Source: Blattamonas nauphoetae (Eukaryota > Preaxostyla > Oxymonadida). From it: a stretch of 64,000 bases of DNA. The translations under genes were made by a program, and so were the position numbers. Every line of letters starts with the position of its first letter. Positions within the stretch are counted from its first letter, which is position 1. Shown in pieces: positions 42,235-53,033 of this stretch. The stretch spans positions 124,001 to 188,000 of the forward strand of contig JARBJD010000078.1 of NCBI GenBank assembly GCA_033064195.1. Reading direction: 5' to 3'. Below the pieces are notes generated by a model. It was given only the letters and a program-made list of their open reading frames with translations, was not told the DNA's origin and ran no database searches.

Positions 42235-44340
42235 CTACGGGAGGAGTACAAACTCACCCTCGTCTTTGGCTTCCTCGTTCGATTCGGTCACATAAAAGGC
42301 GAGAGGGATCACGGGGCTGCCTGTGCTCTCCTGCCCCACCAGCACCATCCTGTCTGCTTCCGGCGTGTCGCGCATCGGTTTCAGCGTCCCAGCGAACGAC
42401 TTGGCATTCACTGTCGCTCGCACATTCAATCCAAACAGCACAACAGACTCGTTCAGTTTCTTCGTCGTCCCGTCCGAGAATGACACGTTCAGCATCTGCA
42501 CTGTGTCCGCCGAGAACGAGTCGCGAGATACCAGCACACATTGAGCACGCGTCGACGCTGTGCAGTCTTTGAACACGACGTTCTTCAGACAGACTGTCCC
42601 CCAAAGCGACACCACCACTGCCCCGTCGCCTCCATACCCCTTCTCAATGTGCTGGAACGTCGTGTGCTCGATCCCCAGAATCCCACTCTGCACGTACACC
42701 AGCGTCCCACCGCTCGTCCTCATCTTCCTCTCCGCCGATCCCCCCAGAACGGCATTGCTCACAAACACCGATCCCCGCGACACATCCAGCAGCTGTGTGA
42801 ACAATGATTGTTCGCTTGGCGTACTCGTCACGTTGTGCAGCAACACCTTCCCTCCCTTCACGTACAGCGCACCGAGGTTCGTGTTTGCGAACAGTTGGAA
42901 ACACACCGTCGTCAACTCCAACTGGCCCTGCACGATGAACCCGCTCACCCGTGCGATTCCACTGAGGGACACAGTGAAGTGGCTTCCTTCCAACGTCATC
43001 CCTGGCTTCACTGTCAGCCGTGCTGTTAAATCGAATTCCAGCCGTGGTGACACATCTCCCGTCCCGCCTTTGATCGTCGTCAGGTTGTGGACGGTTGTGT
43101 GATCGTTCACCACAGCCGAGCTCGTCATCAGCACTACCGAGGCGGACTCCTCTCCCAGTCGCGGAAACACAAAGTTGAACGAGTCGCACGGCGTGTTCTT
43201 CTGTCCGCAGTATTTGTTGTCCAGCCCGATCACACGGTCCACATGGATCGGTCCTTGCGTGTACGGATACAACACCTGCGCGACGGTGTATAGATCACAG
43301 TCAAACGACCTGTTCCGTCCCACAATGTCGGTTGATGTTGCTGTGGTCAGCAAATCGTAGCTTGGAACGGTCCCAGCGAAGTCGTCGGGGCTGATCACAT
43401 CAGCGAAGCGGAAGCCCTCGACCAACACAGAATAGTCACCCACTTTTGTCCGATTGGCGAACTTTGTGTTCTCCATGATCACCTCGCCTCCATAGAAGGT
43501 ATCGGCGCTCTCGATGTCGATAGAATGGGGCGATTCCTCAGAAAGGCAGCTGTTCATCGACACGTTGTTCAGATACAGTTGTATTGTCTTTGCCTTATAT
43601 TCCAAAACTGAGGGATATGAGTTCACTCGCTTGATGTTCGAGAAAACTTGGTCCGTGATGTTCAGAGAACCTCCAGAAAGCATCAGAAGCGAGGCGTTTT
43701 CGGACACTATCGATCCAGAATTCGCTGTCGACAGTTTCGATATCGATGCATGTCCGCTGGTCATGTTCAGAAGGGTGATCGACTGGGAGCCGGAGGGCGA
43801 TTGGAGGGAGGAATCGGTGATGGTCAGGAGTCCCTCTTCCATCATCAATAGCGAGGGATGGATGGCCTTTTCTTGTGAACCATCGCGTATAAAGCCAAAG
43901 GTGCATGTTGTGAAGACCACATGTGCTTGGCCTGTCAGAGCAGCAAACGAACAACGTTGTGTTCGGAGTAATGTCAAAGAACTGAACGTCGATGTGCTTG
44001 TCAATGTCAGCACACTCTTCAGGTCACTCACATCTTCATCGCCGCCAATCGTCCCATTTCTGGATTGTCCGAGGAAGTCCACTGGTTTGTCCACCAAAGT
44101 ATTGCTGACTTCCCTGCAGGTCGAGCTACCCCCAATTTCGATTCGGCTGTTGGCTCGAAAGGTGGTCTGAATTTGCGTGAATCCAAATGCAATTGTTTTG
44201 CACGGCATCACTGTCGTTCCACAGCCAATCGTGTCACTTTATGCTGAATTGCCTGGGGCAACGAGGACAGTTGTTCCTGCATTGGCAATTTCTGAAAATG
44301 CAGCATGGAGTATGCTAAGTATATATATTGAGATGAACAT
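42235..44340 (-). pseudogene. Secreted beta-helix surface protein, one in-frame stop
   Basis: Parallel beta-helix (pectin-lyase-fold-like) protein of about 700 residues. It starts with a signal peptide (MFISIYILSILHAAFSEIAN) at 44340. A Cys-containing opening (GCGTTVMPCKTIAFGF) follows. Next come many short strand repeats with Asn/Ser/Thr turns (ITLLNMTSGHASISKLS, ASLLMLSGGSLNIT). One TAA codon (44239-44241) interrupts the frame between APGNSA and SDTIGCG, and splicing does not remove it cleanly. The frame ends shortly after a good donor-like GGTGAGTTTG near 42250. A terminal exon, often a membrane anchor in this family, is therefore missing or lies elsewhere, and the mariner end is only 130 bp away. 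Surface adhesion or carbohydrate binding is usual guesswork for such proteins and is not shown here. Confidence 0.7.
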
Positions 44341-44554
44341 GGAATTCTTGACTGAGTGAGACGATTCAAATACGATCCATGCCATTATATAAAGCTCGAT
44401 TTGTTTTCTACGTTTTGGTGGAATTGGAAGACATCGAGATCTAAAACACAAGATATCACATTTTTCAAACGTTTCCTCACATTCATTGCAGACAATGATG
44501 ATATCCGACTAGTTTCTTCGGGATCGACGATCATTGACGGATCAACCCGTAACT

Positions 44555-45728
44555 ATGGAGACTCTGACCATAAATGAAGCCCAGGAGGGTGTGACTTCTG
44601 TTTCGACGTGTTTTGAATGATTTTTCCTCAATTTATCTCCATGCAGAGAAACGTCTCCTCAAACCGAAGAGAGAACGCCAATACTCATTCGATCTTCTCC
44701 GCATCCTTGCGTGTTACATGGTGATTCAAGTGCATGCTGGAGAGTTCTACTACATCTGTCCTGGTTTTACCATTTGCAAAGACGATGGATCTGTCTGGGC
44801 TGGACTCTTAGGCTCATTTTTACGCGCTGCTGTTCCAATCTTCGTGATGCTTACGGGGTACTTTGTTCTCCCAATCAAAGTTGGAACAGCCACGTTCCTC
44901 AAAAAGAGATGCATGCGTATTCTCTTGCCGTATGCATTCTGGTGTCTTGCCTACGCGTCGTACGACCTGATTGCAAAGAAAACGAACGTACTTGAATTCT
45001 TTAAGGCCATAACTCGAATCCCGATCAGCTATGGAACGGAAGTCGGGCACTTGTGGTACATTCAAATGTCCATTGGCCTTGACCTCTTCTTTCCCATCAT
45101 CTCTCCGTGGATCGCATCTTCAAACCGAGAAGGCTTTCTTTATTATCTTGTCTTGTGGGCATTTTCTCTCTTCTATCCGTATATTCACCTATATTATCCA
45201 AACATCTTTGGTGAATGTTTTTGGAATAACATCCACACTTTCTACTATTTCACAGGCTACGTTGGGTACGCCGTCCTCGGACAGTATCTTCGACGCTTCC
45301 ACTCAGAAAAGGGCAAGTGGGATGCTTTGGTCGGATTTCTCTGCCTCTTCAGTGGAGGCCTCGTGACCATGTGGATCTTCTTTGAACGCCTAAAGACCGT
45401 TGCCACTATTCCGGAATTGGAGCTCTCATGGGGTTTCCCGACGATCAATGTTGCTGTGATGTCATTGGGGTATTTTCTTCTTTTCAAGAACATCACTGTG
45501 CGATGTCCCAACTGGCTCAAAAAAGTCATCGCCAAGTTCTCTGAAATGAGCTATGGGATGTATCTTGCTCATATCATTGTCCTCAATCTCTTCCACCTTG
45601 CATTCAACAACATCATCCCCAATCAAGGCGCCAAAATCATGATCCTTGCAATCTTGTCGTTTTTCGGTGTTTTTCTTGTAGTCTGGTTGATCTCATTCAT
45701 TCCGTACAGTCATTTCATCATTGGGTAG
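44555..45728 (+). CDS. Acyltransferase-3 family membrane protein
   Basis: Acyltransferase 3 (OafA/WecH type) enzymes in bacteria transfer acetyl or succinyl groups to surface sugars across the membrane. Here two exons, 44555-44588 and 44647-45728, encode 371 residues. The 58-bp intron starts GTGTGACTTC and ends ATGCAG, and the short first exon supplies the only good ATG (METLTINEAQEE). The core begins YSFDLLRILACYMVIQVHAG, with the Arg and His of the family. Then come PIFVMLTGYFVLP, RILLPYAFWCLAYA and GHLWYIQMSIGLDLFFPII, and it ends with EMSYGMYLAHIIVLNLFH. About ten membrane segments are visible. It lies between two beta-helix surface-protein genes. The closest relatives I know are bacterial, so transfer followed by intron gain is likely. 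Confidence 0.85.
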
Positions 45729-46121
45729 ACAATGTTTGTTCGTTGTCTCGTTTTTCCTTGATTTCTATGAATTATTGTTTCACGACGTTCTATCGCCGAT
45801 TTCTCAAGAAATGTCAATTCTTTTCTCAAAAACCACAGCGTAAGCCACCCACCATCTTAGATTATTGTCCATGGTGTGGATATTGCTACCCATACGGTGG
45901 ATATTCTCTGATAATCATCACAGTTTGGGTAATGGAGAATTTCCACTCGATAGAGTTCGAAATAAGAGAACAAATCTGAAGGAGAAGAAACGAAATGGAA
46001 TTATGAGATAGAATTTCAGAAATGAAGACGATTGAACTGGATAGAGACACAAAAACGAGAAAAATGTGCAATGAAGTGACGACTGTAGAACGGCTGTTCC
46101 ATTAAACTGCAGATAACACGT
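45729..46121. other. Intergenic between convergent genes
   Basis: About 390 bp holding the 3' flanks of the acyltransferase and of the giant beta-helix gene. A short frame (45743-45979) has no recognised motif. No repeats seen. Confidence 0.5.
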
Positions 46122-49100
46122 TTATTCAAAGTTCGCATGGACCCGAGATCCTTCCGAGTTGAAGCGCCTTTGGAAGTCTGGATGGTGTGATCCTTGGCGA
46201 TGCATCGAGTGAGAGGAGTGGCTTGACCCGTGTGACCTGTGCGAGCGCGGTCTGTCCGAGCGGTGCTGCAGTTCGGGACGTCGCGAGGCAGACGACGGTC
46301 CTCGAGATTCTTGCGAATGCAGACGCCGTTGCGGCTCTTTGATTTGCACACTGCCGCTTCGTTTCGAATCGATGGAGCTGAATGACGGTTTGCGAGACAG
46401 CCATTTCGAGCCGGCGCGAGAACGACGACGAGACGCCATGGAGCTCACACTGCTGCGACGAGAGAAGTCGGTGGTGACGGAAGAGGCAGCGAGGTTGTTG
46501 ATTCGCTGTTGGAAGAGATAGTTCTGTTTCTGATGCCAGCGTGCGCGCTGTGTTGTTGTCAGAACGAGAAGGACAACAAACACAGCTGTGGCGAGCGACA
46601 GGACGCCGATCAGAACAGCCGCAACGGCTGTCCAGACTGTCTCTGCCGACGTGGTCTTCTTGAACTGCTGGTGGATTGCGACGATGTCGTTTGATGTCTG
46701 CTCCTTGCTGAACCCAGTCGAGACACGCACAGCCACTCTCCACTGGAAGTTGTTGGAGGACACAATTGATTTCGGGACGATGCATTCGATGTACGACTCG
46801 TTGACGCTTGTCACGTTGCCGCATTCGTACTCCACTCGGCTTGTGGCTGCTGCTGGCGTGACAGCGCTGCGCGTCTCAGAGCTGGCTCGGCTGTGGAGAA
46901 CAACCTTCAGCGAGCACGGCATGAGGTAGCTCCCGGCGATGGACAGTTTGTCGCCGTCGAGTGTCGAGTTCGTCAGATGCGGATGGGCAAACGGCGAGTC
47001 CACTTTGAACGTCTCAATGTCCCCCACGTCGAAGGTCTGGACGACTGCTCGCGTTTCGTCTGATGGTTGGTCAAACCGGCTGCCGATCTTGTTCTGGTTG
47101 GAGCGGACGGTGCAGTCGTCGGCCTGCGTGATCCAAAGCGGGAGGACAGCGTCGTCGGTCATCGGGTCGATGAGGAGCAGGCTGCTCGTCCCGCTGCACA
47201 CGATGTTGCTTCGGAAAGAGGGGAACTGTTCTCCGCCGGGGCTGTTCTCCTCCAACACGGATTGGATGAGCGTTGCCGTCACGCTCACCAAGTTCAGTGG
47301 AGTCTGGAACAGTTCAGTGAGGCAGCACCGCTTCATTGTGAGGACGCAGCCTTGCAGGGTGAACAGCGAGCGCATCTGTGACAAGTGGCACATGCGGATG
47401 GGGCTTCCCTTGTCCGACGTCCACGGGCTGTGCGATTTGGAGATGACGCAGCTGACGAGGTCGACTGTTCCGCCGACCATGTCGACGAGCGAGCCGAGCG
47501 ACGACACAAACTCGGGGCGGATGATTTGGATGCCTTCCATTTGGAGGTCGGAGCCAGGAGTGGGCATGTCCAGCATGTCTCGGGAGAGTTCTCGATCGTT
47601 CATCTCGAACCAGCGGAGAGTCACAGCAGCTGTGCTGTTCACGTTGAAGAGATTGCCGATGTCGTGGAACTGGTCGTCGAGGACGATCGAGGTGAGCGAG
47701 ATGGAGCCTCTGTCGACGTTGAAGAGAGTTTTCGAGACCACGCCCGACGCGGAGAGAGTGACAAAGGAGAGGTCGAGCGAGGTTGAGATGATGTTGAAGA
47801 GGAGTCGGGACTTGGATTGTGTGTAGTCCAGAATCATCGAATTGAGCTCCGTCTTTGCTTTGACAGTGAAGTGTGGTTCGCTGACAACGAGACCAGGACT
47901 GGACACGTTCATTGTGAGCGACCTCTCCCCTCGCAGAGTCAGCGGCGCCTCGATAACAAGCAGGTCGCAGTACACGTCTGTCCTGAACTCGATTGTCGTG
48001 TGCTGCTGAATGCGGTGGTTCAGTCCCTCCATCAGCGTCAGACACGGAAGCTCGAGCGACCCGCATCGCGACTCGTCCTTGAACGTGCTGTCGACGAAGA
48101 TGGTGCTGGCTGTGTTGAACAGAGCGTCGCGGAGGTTGTGGCTCCCTTCCTTGTCGGTCAGCGTGAACAGGTCGGTGATTTCCGGGCTGAAGGTGAGTGA
48201 GAGTGTGGAGATCAGGTCGGTGTCGATGGTGTCCACGCGGAGATGGAGGATGTTCATCGCAGCTGAGAACGGAGATGCGGTGAAGGTGATCTCGGAGAGG
48301 GAGAATTCGTCGTCCTGCCTCTTCTCGGTCACGTCGATCACAAAAAGTGTGGTCGTTTCGAGTGTGTTTTGGCTGGTCTCAAGAGACACGTTGGTGCACG
48401 TGAATTTGGAGGCAGAGATCTCAAATGGAGTGGTCGCAAAGAAATCGATGAATGAGATGAGTGGAGTCAACAGAATGACGTTGTAGAAGAGCACATCGTC
48501 GAAAACGAAAGAGGAGAGATCGGAGAAGTGAAAGAGAGTGGCTGTGTGTGTCGTGTTTGCCACTGTCACTTGTTTCATCGAGCCTGAAAGCAGCCCTCCT
48601 CCATCAAACAGGCCACACTCCAAATTCATTCCCCAAAATGTGGTGTTGATCAAATTGAGGTGCTGCGTGCTGGTCACAAAGGCGAGGGGCGTGATGCTGA
48701 TGAGGAACGTGTTGACTGCATCCATTTGCGAGATGATCGTGTCTGTCATGTCGATGCTTCCTCCAGCAATCGAGATCAGCCCGTTCTGGATCGGGGAGAG
48801 CGGGGACCTCCCCTCCACTCGCACGCTCACGAAAACCAGATTTGTGATTTCGCAGTCGATGACACTCTCTCGCCCGTACGAGTCTGTCACGTCGATCACC
48901 AAATCCTGAAACGTGATTGATGTTGCCATCCACACGCGGTGTGCTCGCGTCTGCAGCTTCCCGTTCCGCTGGATGGCCACTTTCTGCGTGCCTTTTGTGA
49001 AGACAGTGTCGGACATGATTTTGTGGTCTCCGTCTGTCAGATCCACAGCGTCTTTGATGTGTGCCGTGCTCATCAATCGCAGGAACATGTCTTCTTTGGC

Positions 49101-51500
49101 TTCTGTCGACGCTTTCCGAACAGGGCGTCGATTTGCGACTGAAATGATGGAAAGGCAGGGCATCATGACCACCTGCTTCCCGCTCGACAGGTCCGTCTGC
49201 GACGATCCCCCACAATACAGCATGTCGCGCCCTGTCTCCTCGTCGACGAGCATCCCGATCTTCTGAGTCTTCGCGGTCATCGCCCCGCGAACGACAGACA
49301 GATAGAACGGGTACACTTCGAGGGGGTCGTACCCAACACTCTCCGTCGGCTCGTTGAAGTCGGTCGGGACGTAGCTGGGCCTGCTCTTGATGATCGTCTC
49401 GAGGTACATGCCTGCCAGGTAGAGATGGCAGCGAGGGACGGCCGAGTCGCCGTTGAAGCAGTCGGAGTAAGCGAGACCGACAAGCTGTCCGAGAAGGCCC
49501 GTCGAGACGAGGTACTGAACAGCAACAGCCGATCCGCGATGGATGGCCTGGCAGTTCGTGAACGTGCACGAGTTGATTGTGAAGAGGGAGGTCGCGGCGA
49601 CGAGTGTGGCCCCAACAGCCCCGCCGCATCCGAGCGGCTTTGTGTTGATGCAGTCGGTGAAGTTGGAGAGGTAGATGACGAGGTTGTCTGCTGTGCCGAG
49701 GACGGCTGTGCAGAGGCTGGTCTCCACGCCCTCTGGATTCCCGTCGAAGTCGCACGACTCGACCTCAAACTTGGTCCGGGTTACTCCGGCCTTCCGCGGA
49801 TACTCCATCATGCACGTCTTGCTGCGGAAGTGCTGGATCACAACCTTCTTCAGGAAGAACTCACCCCCCATCTCGATCAGCAGGACTGGGTGGTTGTACG
49901 GTGTCGTGTTGTCCCCGCACAGAATGAGCCCCGAGATGTTTGCCAATCCGCCTTGCTTGGCTGTGATGAACGGCGCGTCGTACGAGGTGGGCGAGAACTT
50001 TGGGAGAATCGCGGAGTCCTGAATGCCGGCAATTTTGATGTTTGCAATGACTTCGAGCGGATCAGAGAAATGCTCTTCAGAATCGTTGAAGAGGATGTCC
50101 TCGCTTTGTTGAATATTGCGAGAGGGCGGGGTCGTGCGGGGACGGGGAGGAGAGGAGGATGTGGGGTGGATCAAAAGGGAGGGTGTGGGGGTGGTGATGT
50201 TGGAGGTGATGAGTCGGGGAGGGCTGTTTGTGTCGTCCAGAAAGACACACGGGAGTGTCGTGTTGGATGAAGAGAAGACGATATTCTCGAAACTGAGGGA
50301 TGGAGAGGGTATGTGACGTGCGACATGGAGCGACAGAAAAGGGGACTTGCGTATGTTTTGTTGAGAAAATGAAGAGTTTGAGATCGAACACACGGACGGC
50401 AAAGAAAGGTCAAATAAAGAGTGGGCACAGTTCCAATTGTCCACAAAAATACATCTGTGTATGAAAAGTTCCGTGTTTGCACATGTTTCGAGTTGATCTC
50501 TGTGAGAAAGTGGTGAAGTGTTCTGACTGCTCGCAACTGAGCTGTTTTGGAGGCAAACAGTTGAAGCGGCGTTTGGATGAAATAAAACAGAGCCCTGAAG
50601 TGCATCTTCGCAGTTTGCGATGGACGAGCTGTCAAGGCGTTGGGAGAGGAGAGGGCGCTGAGTGCTGTGGAATGGTTCGGAGCCTGGCAGAGACACGTTT
50701 GAAAACAACGAGTGGCGAATGTTCACAGACACATCGGCACTTTGTTGAGATGGGTCGTCGGATGAATGAAGGTTCGTGAACAGCGTTCCGTCACAGCGCG
50801 ACATGGCGACGTTCGAAAAATCGAGGCCTGTTCCAGTCAGAACAAAATGAGACGGGAACATGCTGGGCAGAGAATCACTGCTGTGAATACAATGCGCAGA
50901 GGAAGGTTCAGAGTTGGGACGAAGAATCTGGGAGAGAGACGGAAGGAAGTTGCCAAGGTTGATGTGTTGATGTCTACAAAATGAAAGAAAAACTGATGAA
51001 GGAATTGTTCCCATGCCAGGAAAAATGGCAAGAGGGGAGAGAGAACTATGGGAGATGAATGTGCAGGAGTGGAGATGAAGTGTTGACTGGGAGATGCACA
51101 AGGCACGTGATATCGCTGTTCCGGGTATCATAATGACGTTATCAATGCTGATCGTGGAATTGTAAATCATGAATAGTGAAGTTTCGGATTCATCTTCGTT
51201 TATTCTTGTTGAATCTCGACGAATGTGATGAATGGCTTCATTCACATTTGTAATCGTCGCTCGATTTCCATCAATATTCACAACATCGTGATCCACATGA
51301 ATTGAGGAGGTGTGATAAAGTACTTCGTCAAGCAATACAAGGTCGTGCTTGAGAGATGATATGGATGGGAAGTGGTGGATAACATTTCCGACTGATTCAT
51401 AGGGAGGTGAATGTAGGGAATTCGAAGAGAAATGATGTGCTGGTTGGCTTTCGGGGAACAAAAAGGGAAGTAGAAGGAGGAGGAGTGACAGAGTGGTCAT
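46122..51500 (-). CDS. Giant secreted beta-helix surface protein with membrane anchor
   Basis: A single uninterrupted frame of about 1790 residues from ATG 51500. The N-terminal signal peptide is MTTLSLLLLLLPFLFPES. The body is made of many short beta-strand repeats with Asn-, Ser- and Thr-rich turns (ISIDNVIMIPGTAISRALCI, SGLILCGDNTTPYNHPVLLI), the look of a parallel beta-helix. Pairs of Cys are scattered through it. Near the C-terminus is one membrane helix (WTAVAAVLIGVLSLATAVFV) followed by a basic, Ser/Arg-rich cytoplasmic tail of about 150 residues with RRSSVSSMASRRRSRAG. The expected topology is therefore a large extracellular stalk with a short tail inside. The ligand is unknown. A 5.4-kb frame without an intron is notable in an intron-bearing neighbourhood. 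Confidence 0.8.
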   Translation of the reverse strand: MTTLSLLLLLLPFLFPESQPAHHFSSNSLHSPPYESVGNVIHHFPSISSLKHDLVLLDEVLYHTSSIHVDHDVVNIDGNRATITNVNEAIHHIRRDSTRINEDESETSLFMIYNSTISIDNVIMIPGTAISRALCISQSTLHLHSCTFISHSSLSPLAIFPGMGTIPSSVFLSFCRHQHINLGNFLPSLSQILRPNSEPSSAHCIHSSDSLPSMFPSHFVLTGTGLDFSNVAMSRCDGTLFTNLHSSDDPSQQSADVSVNIRHSLFSNVSLPGSEPFHSTQRPLLSQRLDSSSIANCEDALQGSVLFHPNAASTVCLQNSSVASSQNTSPLSHRDQLETCANTELFIHRCIFVDNWNCAHSLFDLSLPSVCSISNSSFSQQNIRKSPFLSLHVARHIPSPSLSFENIVFSSSNTTLPCVFLDDTNSPPRLITSNITTPTPSLLIHPTSSSPPRPRTTPPSRNIQQSEDILFNDSEEHFSDPLEVIANIKIAGIQDSAILPKFSPTSYDAPFITAKQGGLANISGLILCGDNTTPYNHPVLLIEMGGEFFLKKVVIQHFRSKTCMMEYPRKAGVTRTKFEVESCDFDGNPEGVETSLCTAVLGTADNLVIYLSNFTDCINTKPLGCGGAVGATLVAATSLFTINSCTFTNCQAIHRGSAVAVQYLVSTGLLGQLVGLAYSDCFNGDSAVPRCHLYLAGMYLETIIKSRPSYVPTDFNEPTESVGYDPLEVYPFYLSVVRGAMTAKTQKIGMLVDEETGRDMLYCGGSSQTDLSSGKQVVMMPCLSIISVANRRPVRKASTEAKEDMFLRLMSTAHIKDAVDLTDGDHKIMSDTVFTKGTQKVAIQRNGKLQTRAHRVWMATSITFQDLVIDVTDSYGRESVIDCEITNLVFVSVRVEGRSPLSPIQNGLISIAGGSIDMTDTIISQMDAVNTFLISITPLAFVTSTQHLNLINTTFWGMNLECGLFDGGGLLSGSMKQVTVANTTHTATLFHFSDLSSFVFDDVLFYNVILLTPLISFIDFFATTPFEISASKFTCTNVSLETSQNTLETTTLFVIDVTEKRQDDEFSLSEITFTASPFSAAMNILHLRVDTIDTDLISTLSLTFSPEITDLFTLTDKEGSHNLRDALFNTASTIFVDSTFKDESRCGSLELPCLTLMEGLNHRIQQHTTIEFRTDVYCDLLVIEAPLTLRGERSLTMNVSSPGLVVSEPHFTVKAKTELNSMILDYTQSKSRLLFNIISTSLDLSFVTLSASGVVSKTLFNVDRGSISLTSIVLDDQFHDIGNLFNVNSTAAVTLRWFEMNDRELSRDMLDMPTPGSDLQMEGIQIIRPEFVSSLGSLVDMVGGTVDLVSCVISKSHSPWTSDKGSPIRMCHLSQMRSLFTLQGCVLTMKRCCLTELFQTPLNLVSVTATLIQSVLEENSPGGEQFPSFRSNIVCSGTSSLLLIDPMTDDAVLPLWITQADDCTVRSNQNKIGSRFDQPSDETRAVVQTFDVGDIETFKVDSPFAHPHLTNSTLDGDKLSIAGSYLMPCSLKVVLHSRASSETRSAVTPAAATSRVEYECGNVTSVNESYIECIVPKSIVSSNNFQWRVAVRVSTGFSKEQTSNDIVAIHQQFKKTTSAETVWTAVAAVLIGVLSLATAVFVVLLVLTTTQRARWHQKQNYLFQQRINNLAASSVTTDFSRRSSVSSMASRRRSRAGSKWLSRKPSFSSIDSKRSGSVQIKEPQRRLHSQESRGPSSASRRPELQHRSDRPRSHRSHGSSHSSHSMHRQGSHHPDFQRRFNSEGSRVHANFE

Positions 51501-51827
51501 GAAAAAAGATATTGGTTGGATCAAGACAGTGACAGAAAGAATTGATTATTCAACCGCCCGAGGGGTGAAAAACGGAGTCAACCAAAAAAACTGTTTAACA
51601 CGTTTTATCTCGAACATTCAACCAGATTTCGGATCGTTCTTGCAGGTCGCGATTTCTGCATAACCCAGTGAACAGGGTAGTCGGTCTTTTTGGTGCCTAC
51701 GTATTTCAAGAACACAATGCAGATGAGGCGAAGGTCATTGACCATAAATCAAACTTGACGGAGAAACTGGTGAAAGGGAAAATGGAACCACTCATGGCTC
51801 TGATCAAATTAATTGAACGGAAGACAA
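51501..51827. other. Shared upstream region of divergent genes
   Basis: About 330 bp between the starts of the giant beta-helix gene (minus) and the alcohol dehydrogenase (plus). It must hold both promoters. I see no defined motif. Confidence 0.5.
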
Positions 51828-53033
51828 ATGGACAACGTTAGATTCCATGCTGACACTAAGGTACATTTTTTTTTACTCCTCATTGACTGCTTCACTCAGG
51901 TTTTTGTGAGCCGGAAAGCCGTCGAACAAGTGATTGAAGCCATCAAGGCTGACGGCATCAAGAAGGTGCTCTGTGTGTTGGGCGGAGGATCAGCGAAAAC
52001 CACTGGCCTTTGGGATCGTATCACGAAATCCTTGAAGGAGAACGGCATCGAATACTGCGAGTTGTGGGGTGTTCAACCAAACCCTCTCATCTCGAAGGTT
52101 CGCGAAGGCGTTGCCCTCTGCAAAGACCCCGCCAACAAAATCGAGGCAGTGTTCGCCATTGGTGGTGGGAGTGTCATCGATTCTGTGAAGGCAATTGCCT
52201 CAGGAGCCAAATTCGACGGTGACATTTGGGATGTGTACCTGCGCAAGTCCGCTCCACCGAAGGAACAACTTCCAATCTACACAGTCCTCACACTCTCTGC
52301 AACTGCATCTGAGTACAACTATGGTTCTGTGGTGTCGTCGCCCGAGGAGAACCGCAAACTCGGAATGTTCTTCCCCAACCGTCCCCGTGCCACTGCCATC
52401 GACCCGACCATCCAGTTCACCCTTCCATGGCGCCAGGTGATGTGTGGAGCGGTTGATGCGACATCGCATCTTCTCGAGCAGTATTTCTCCAAAACCAACG
52501 AAACTGACTGCACTCGCGAAATTAACCTCGCCCTGCAGCGTTCCATCATCAAGTCGATGATCAAGATCAAGGCCAACAACGAGGATTACGAAGCAAGAGC
52601 CAACTTCTGCTGGGCCGTGTCTCTCGCTCTCAACGGTATTGCCGGACTCGGTCTGTCGGGAGATTGGAACGTGCACTACATCGAGCACGCCATCTCTGCT
52701 GTTGACGACAAGATTGCTCATGGCGAGGGTCTTGCTGTTGTCTCACATGCGTACTACAAGTTCCTGTGGAAGCGCGGGATTGCCAAGGAAATGTTTGAAG
52801 AATGGGCACAAGTTGTGTTTGGAACGAAAAATGTCGATGAAGCCCTGAAGAAGTTTGACGAGTTGCTCGATTTGTGGGGAGCACCAAAGAAACTGACCGA
52901 TCTGGGGCTGAAGGAAGCAGACATCCCTCGCATCGTCAAAATCGAACAAGAACAGAACCAAATGGGTGTGTTCTCGCCTCTCCTTCGACTAACTGCTGAG
53001 GTCACCACCGAAATTCTCCGCGAGACTTTGTAA
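51828..53033 (+). CDS. Iron-containing alcohol dehydrogenase (BDH/YqhD type)
   Basis: NAD(P)H-dependent, metal-containing alcohol dehydrogenase that reduces aldehydes to alcohols at the end of fermentation. Two exons, 51828-51860 and 51900-53033, with a 39-bp intron (GTACAT to ACTCAG) inside the N-terminus, give 388 residues, the family's usual length. The start MDNVRFHADTK matches the family opening. The dinucleotide-binding segments are VLCVLGGGSAKTTG and AIGGGSVIDSVKAI. The metal ligands are in GAVDATSHLLEQYF (Asp and His), HYIEHAIS (His) and AHGEGLAVVSHA (His). It looks intact. In an anaerobic protist its role would be ethanol or butanol formation from fermentation aldehydes. Confidence 0.95.
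   Translation: MDNVRFHADTKVHFFLLLIDCFTQVFVSRKAVEQVIEAIKADGIKKVLCVLGGGSAKTTGLWDRITKSLKENGIEYCELWGVQPNPLISKVREGVALCKDPANKIEAVFAIGGGSVIDSVKAIASGAKFDGDIWDVYLRKSAPPKEQLPIYTVLTLSATASEYNYGSVVSSPEENRKLGMFFPNRPRATAIDPTIQFTLPWRQVMCGAVDATSHLLEQYFSKTNETDCTREINLALQRSIIKSMIKIKANNEDYEARANFCWAVSLALNGIAGLGLSGDWNVHYIEHAISAVDDKIAHGEGLAVVSHAYYKFLWKRGIAKEMFEEWAQVVFGTKNVDEALKKFDELLDLWGAPKKLTDLGLKEADIPRIVKIEQEQNQMGVFSPLLRLTAEVTTEILRETL

Noticed and set aside
42235-44340. Stop-codon reassignment (TAA or TAG as Gln), as in some oxymonads
   Set aside because: The alcohol dehydrogenase ends with TAA, the flippase with TGA, and the acyltransferase and mariner transposase with TAG, at the expected protein lengths. The standard code fits, and the in-frame cases are explained by introns or decay.
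46126-49768. Several long frames on both strands over the giant beta-helix gene
   Set aside because: They are shadows in other phases. They are Arg/Ser/Pro-rich and lack family motifs, whereas the 1790-codon frame has a signal peptide, repeats and a membrane anchor.
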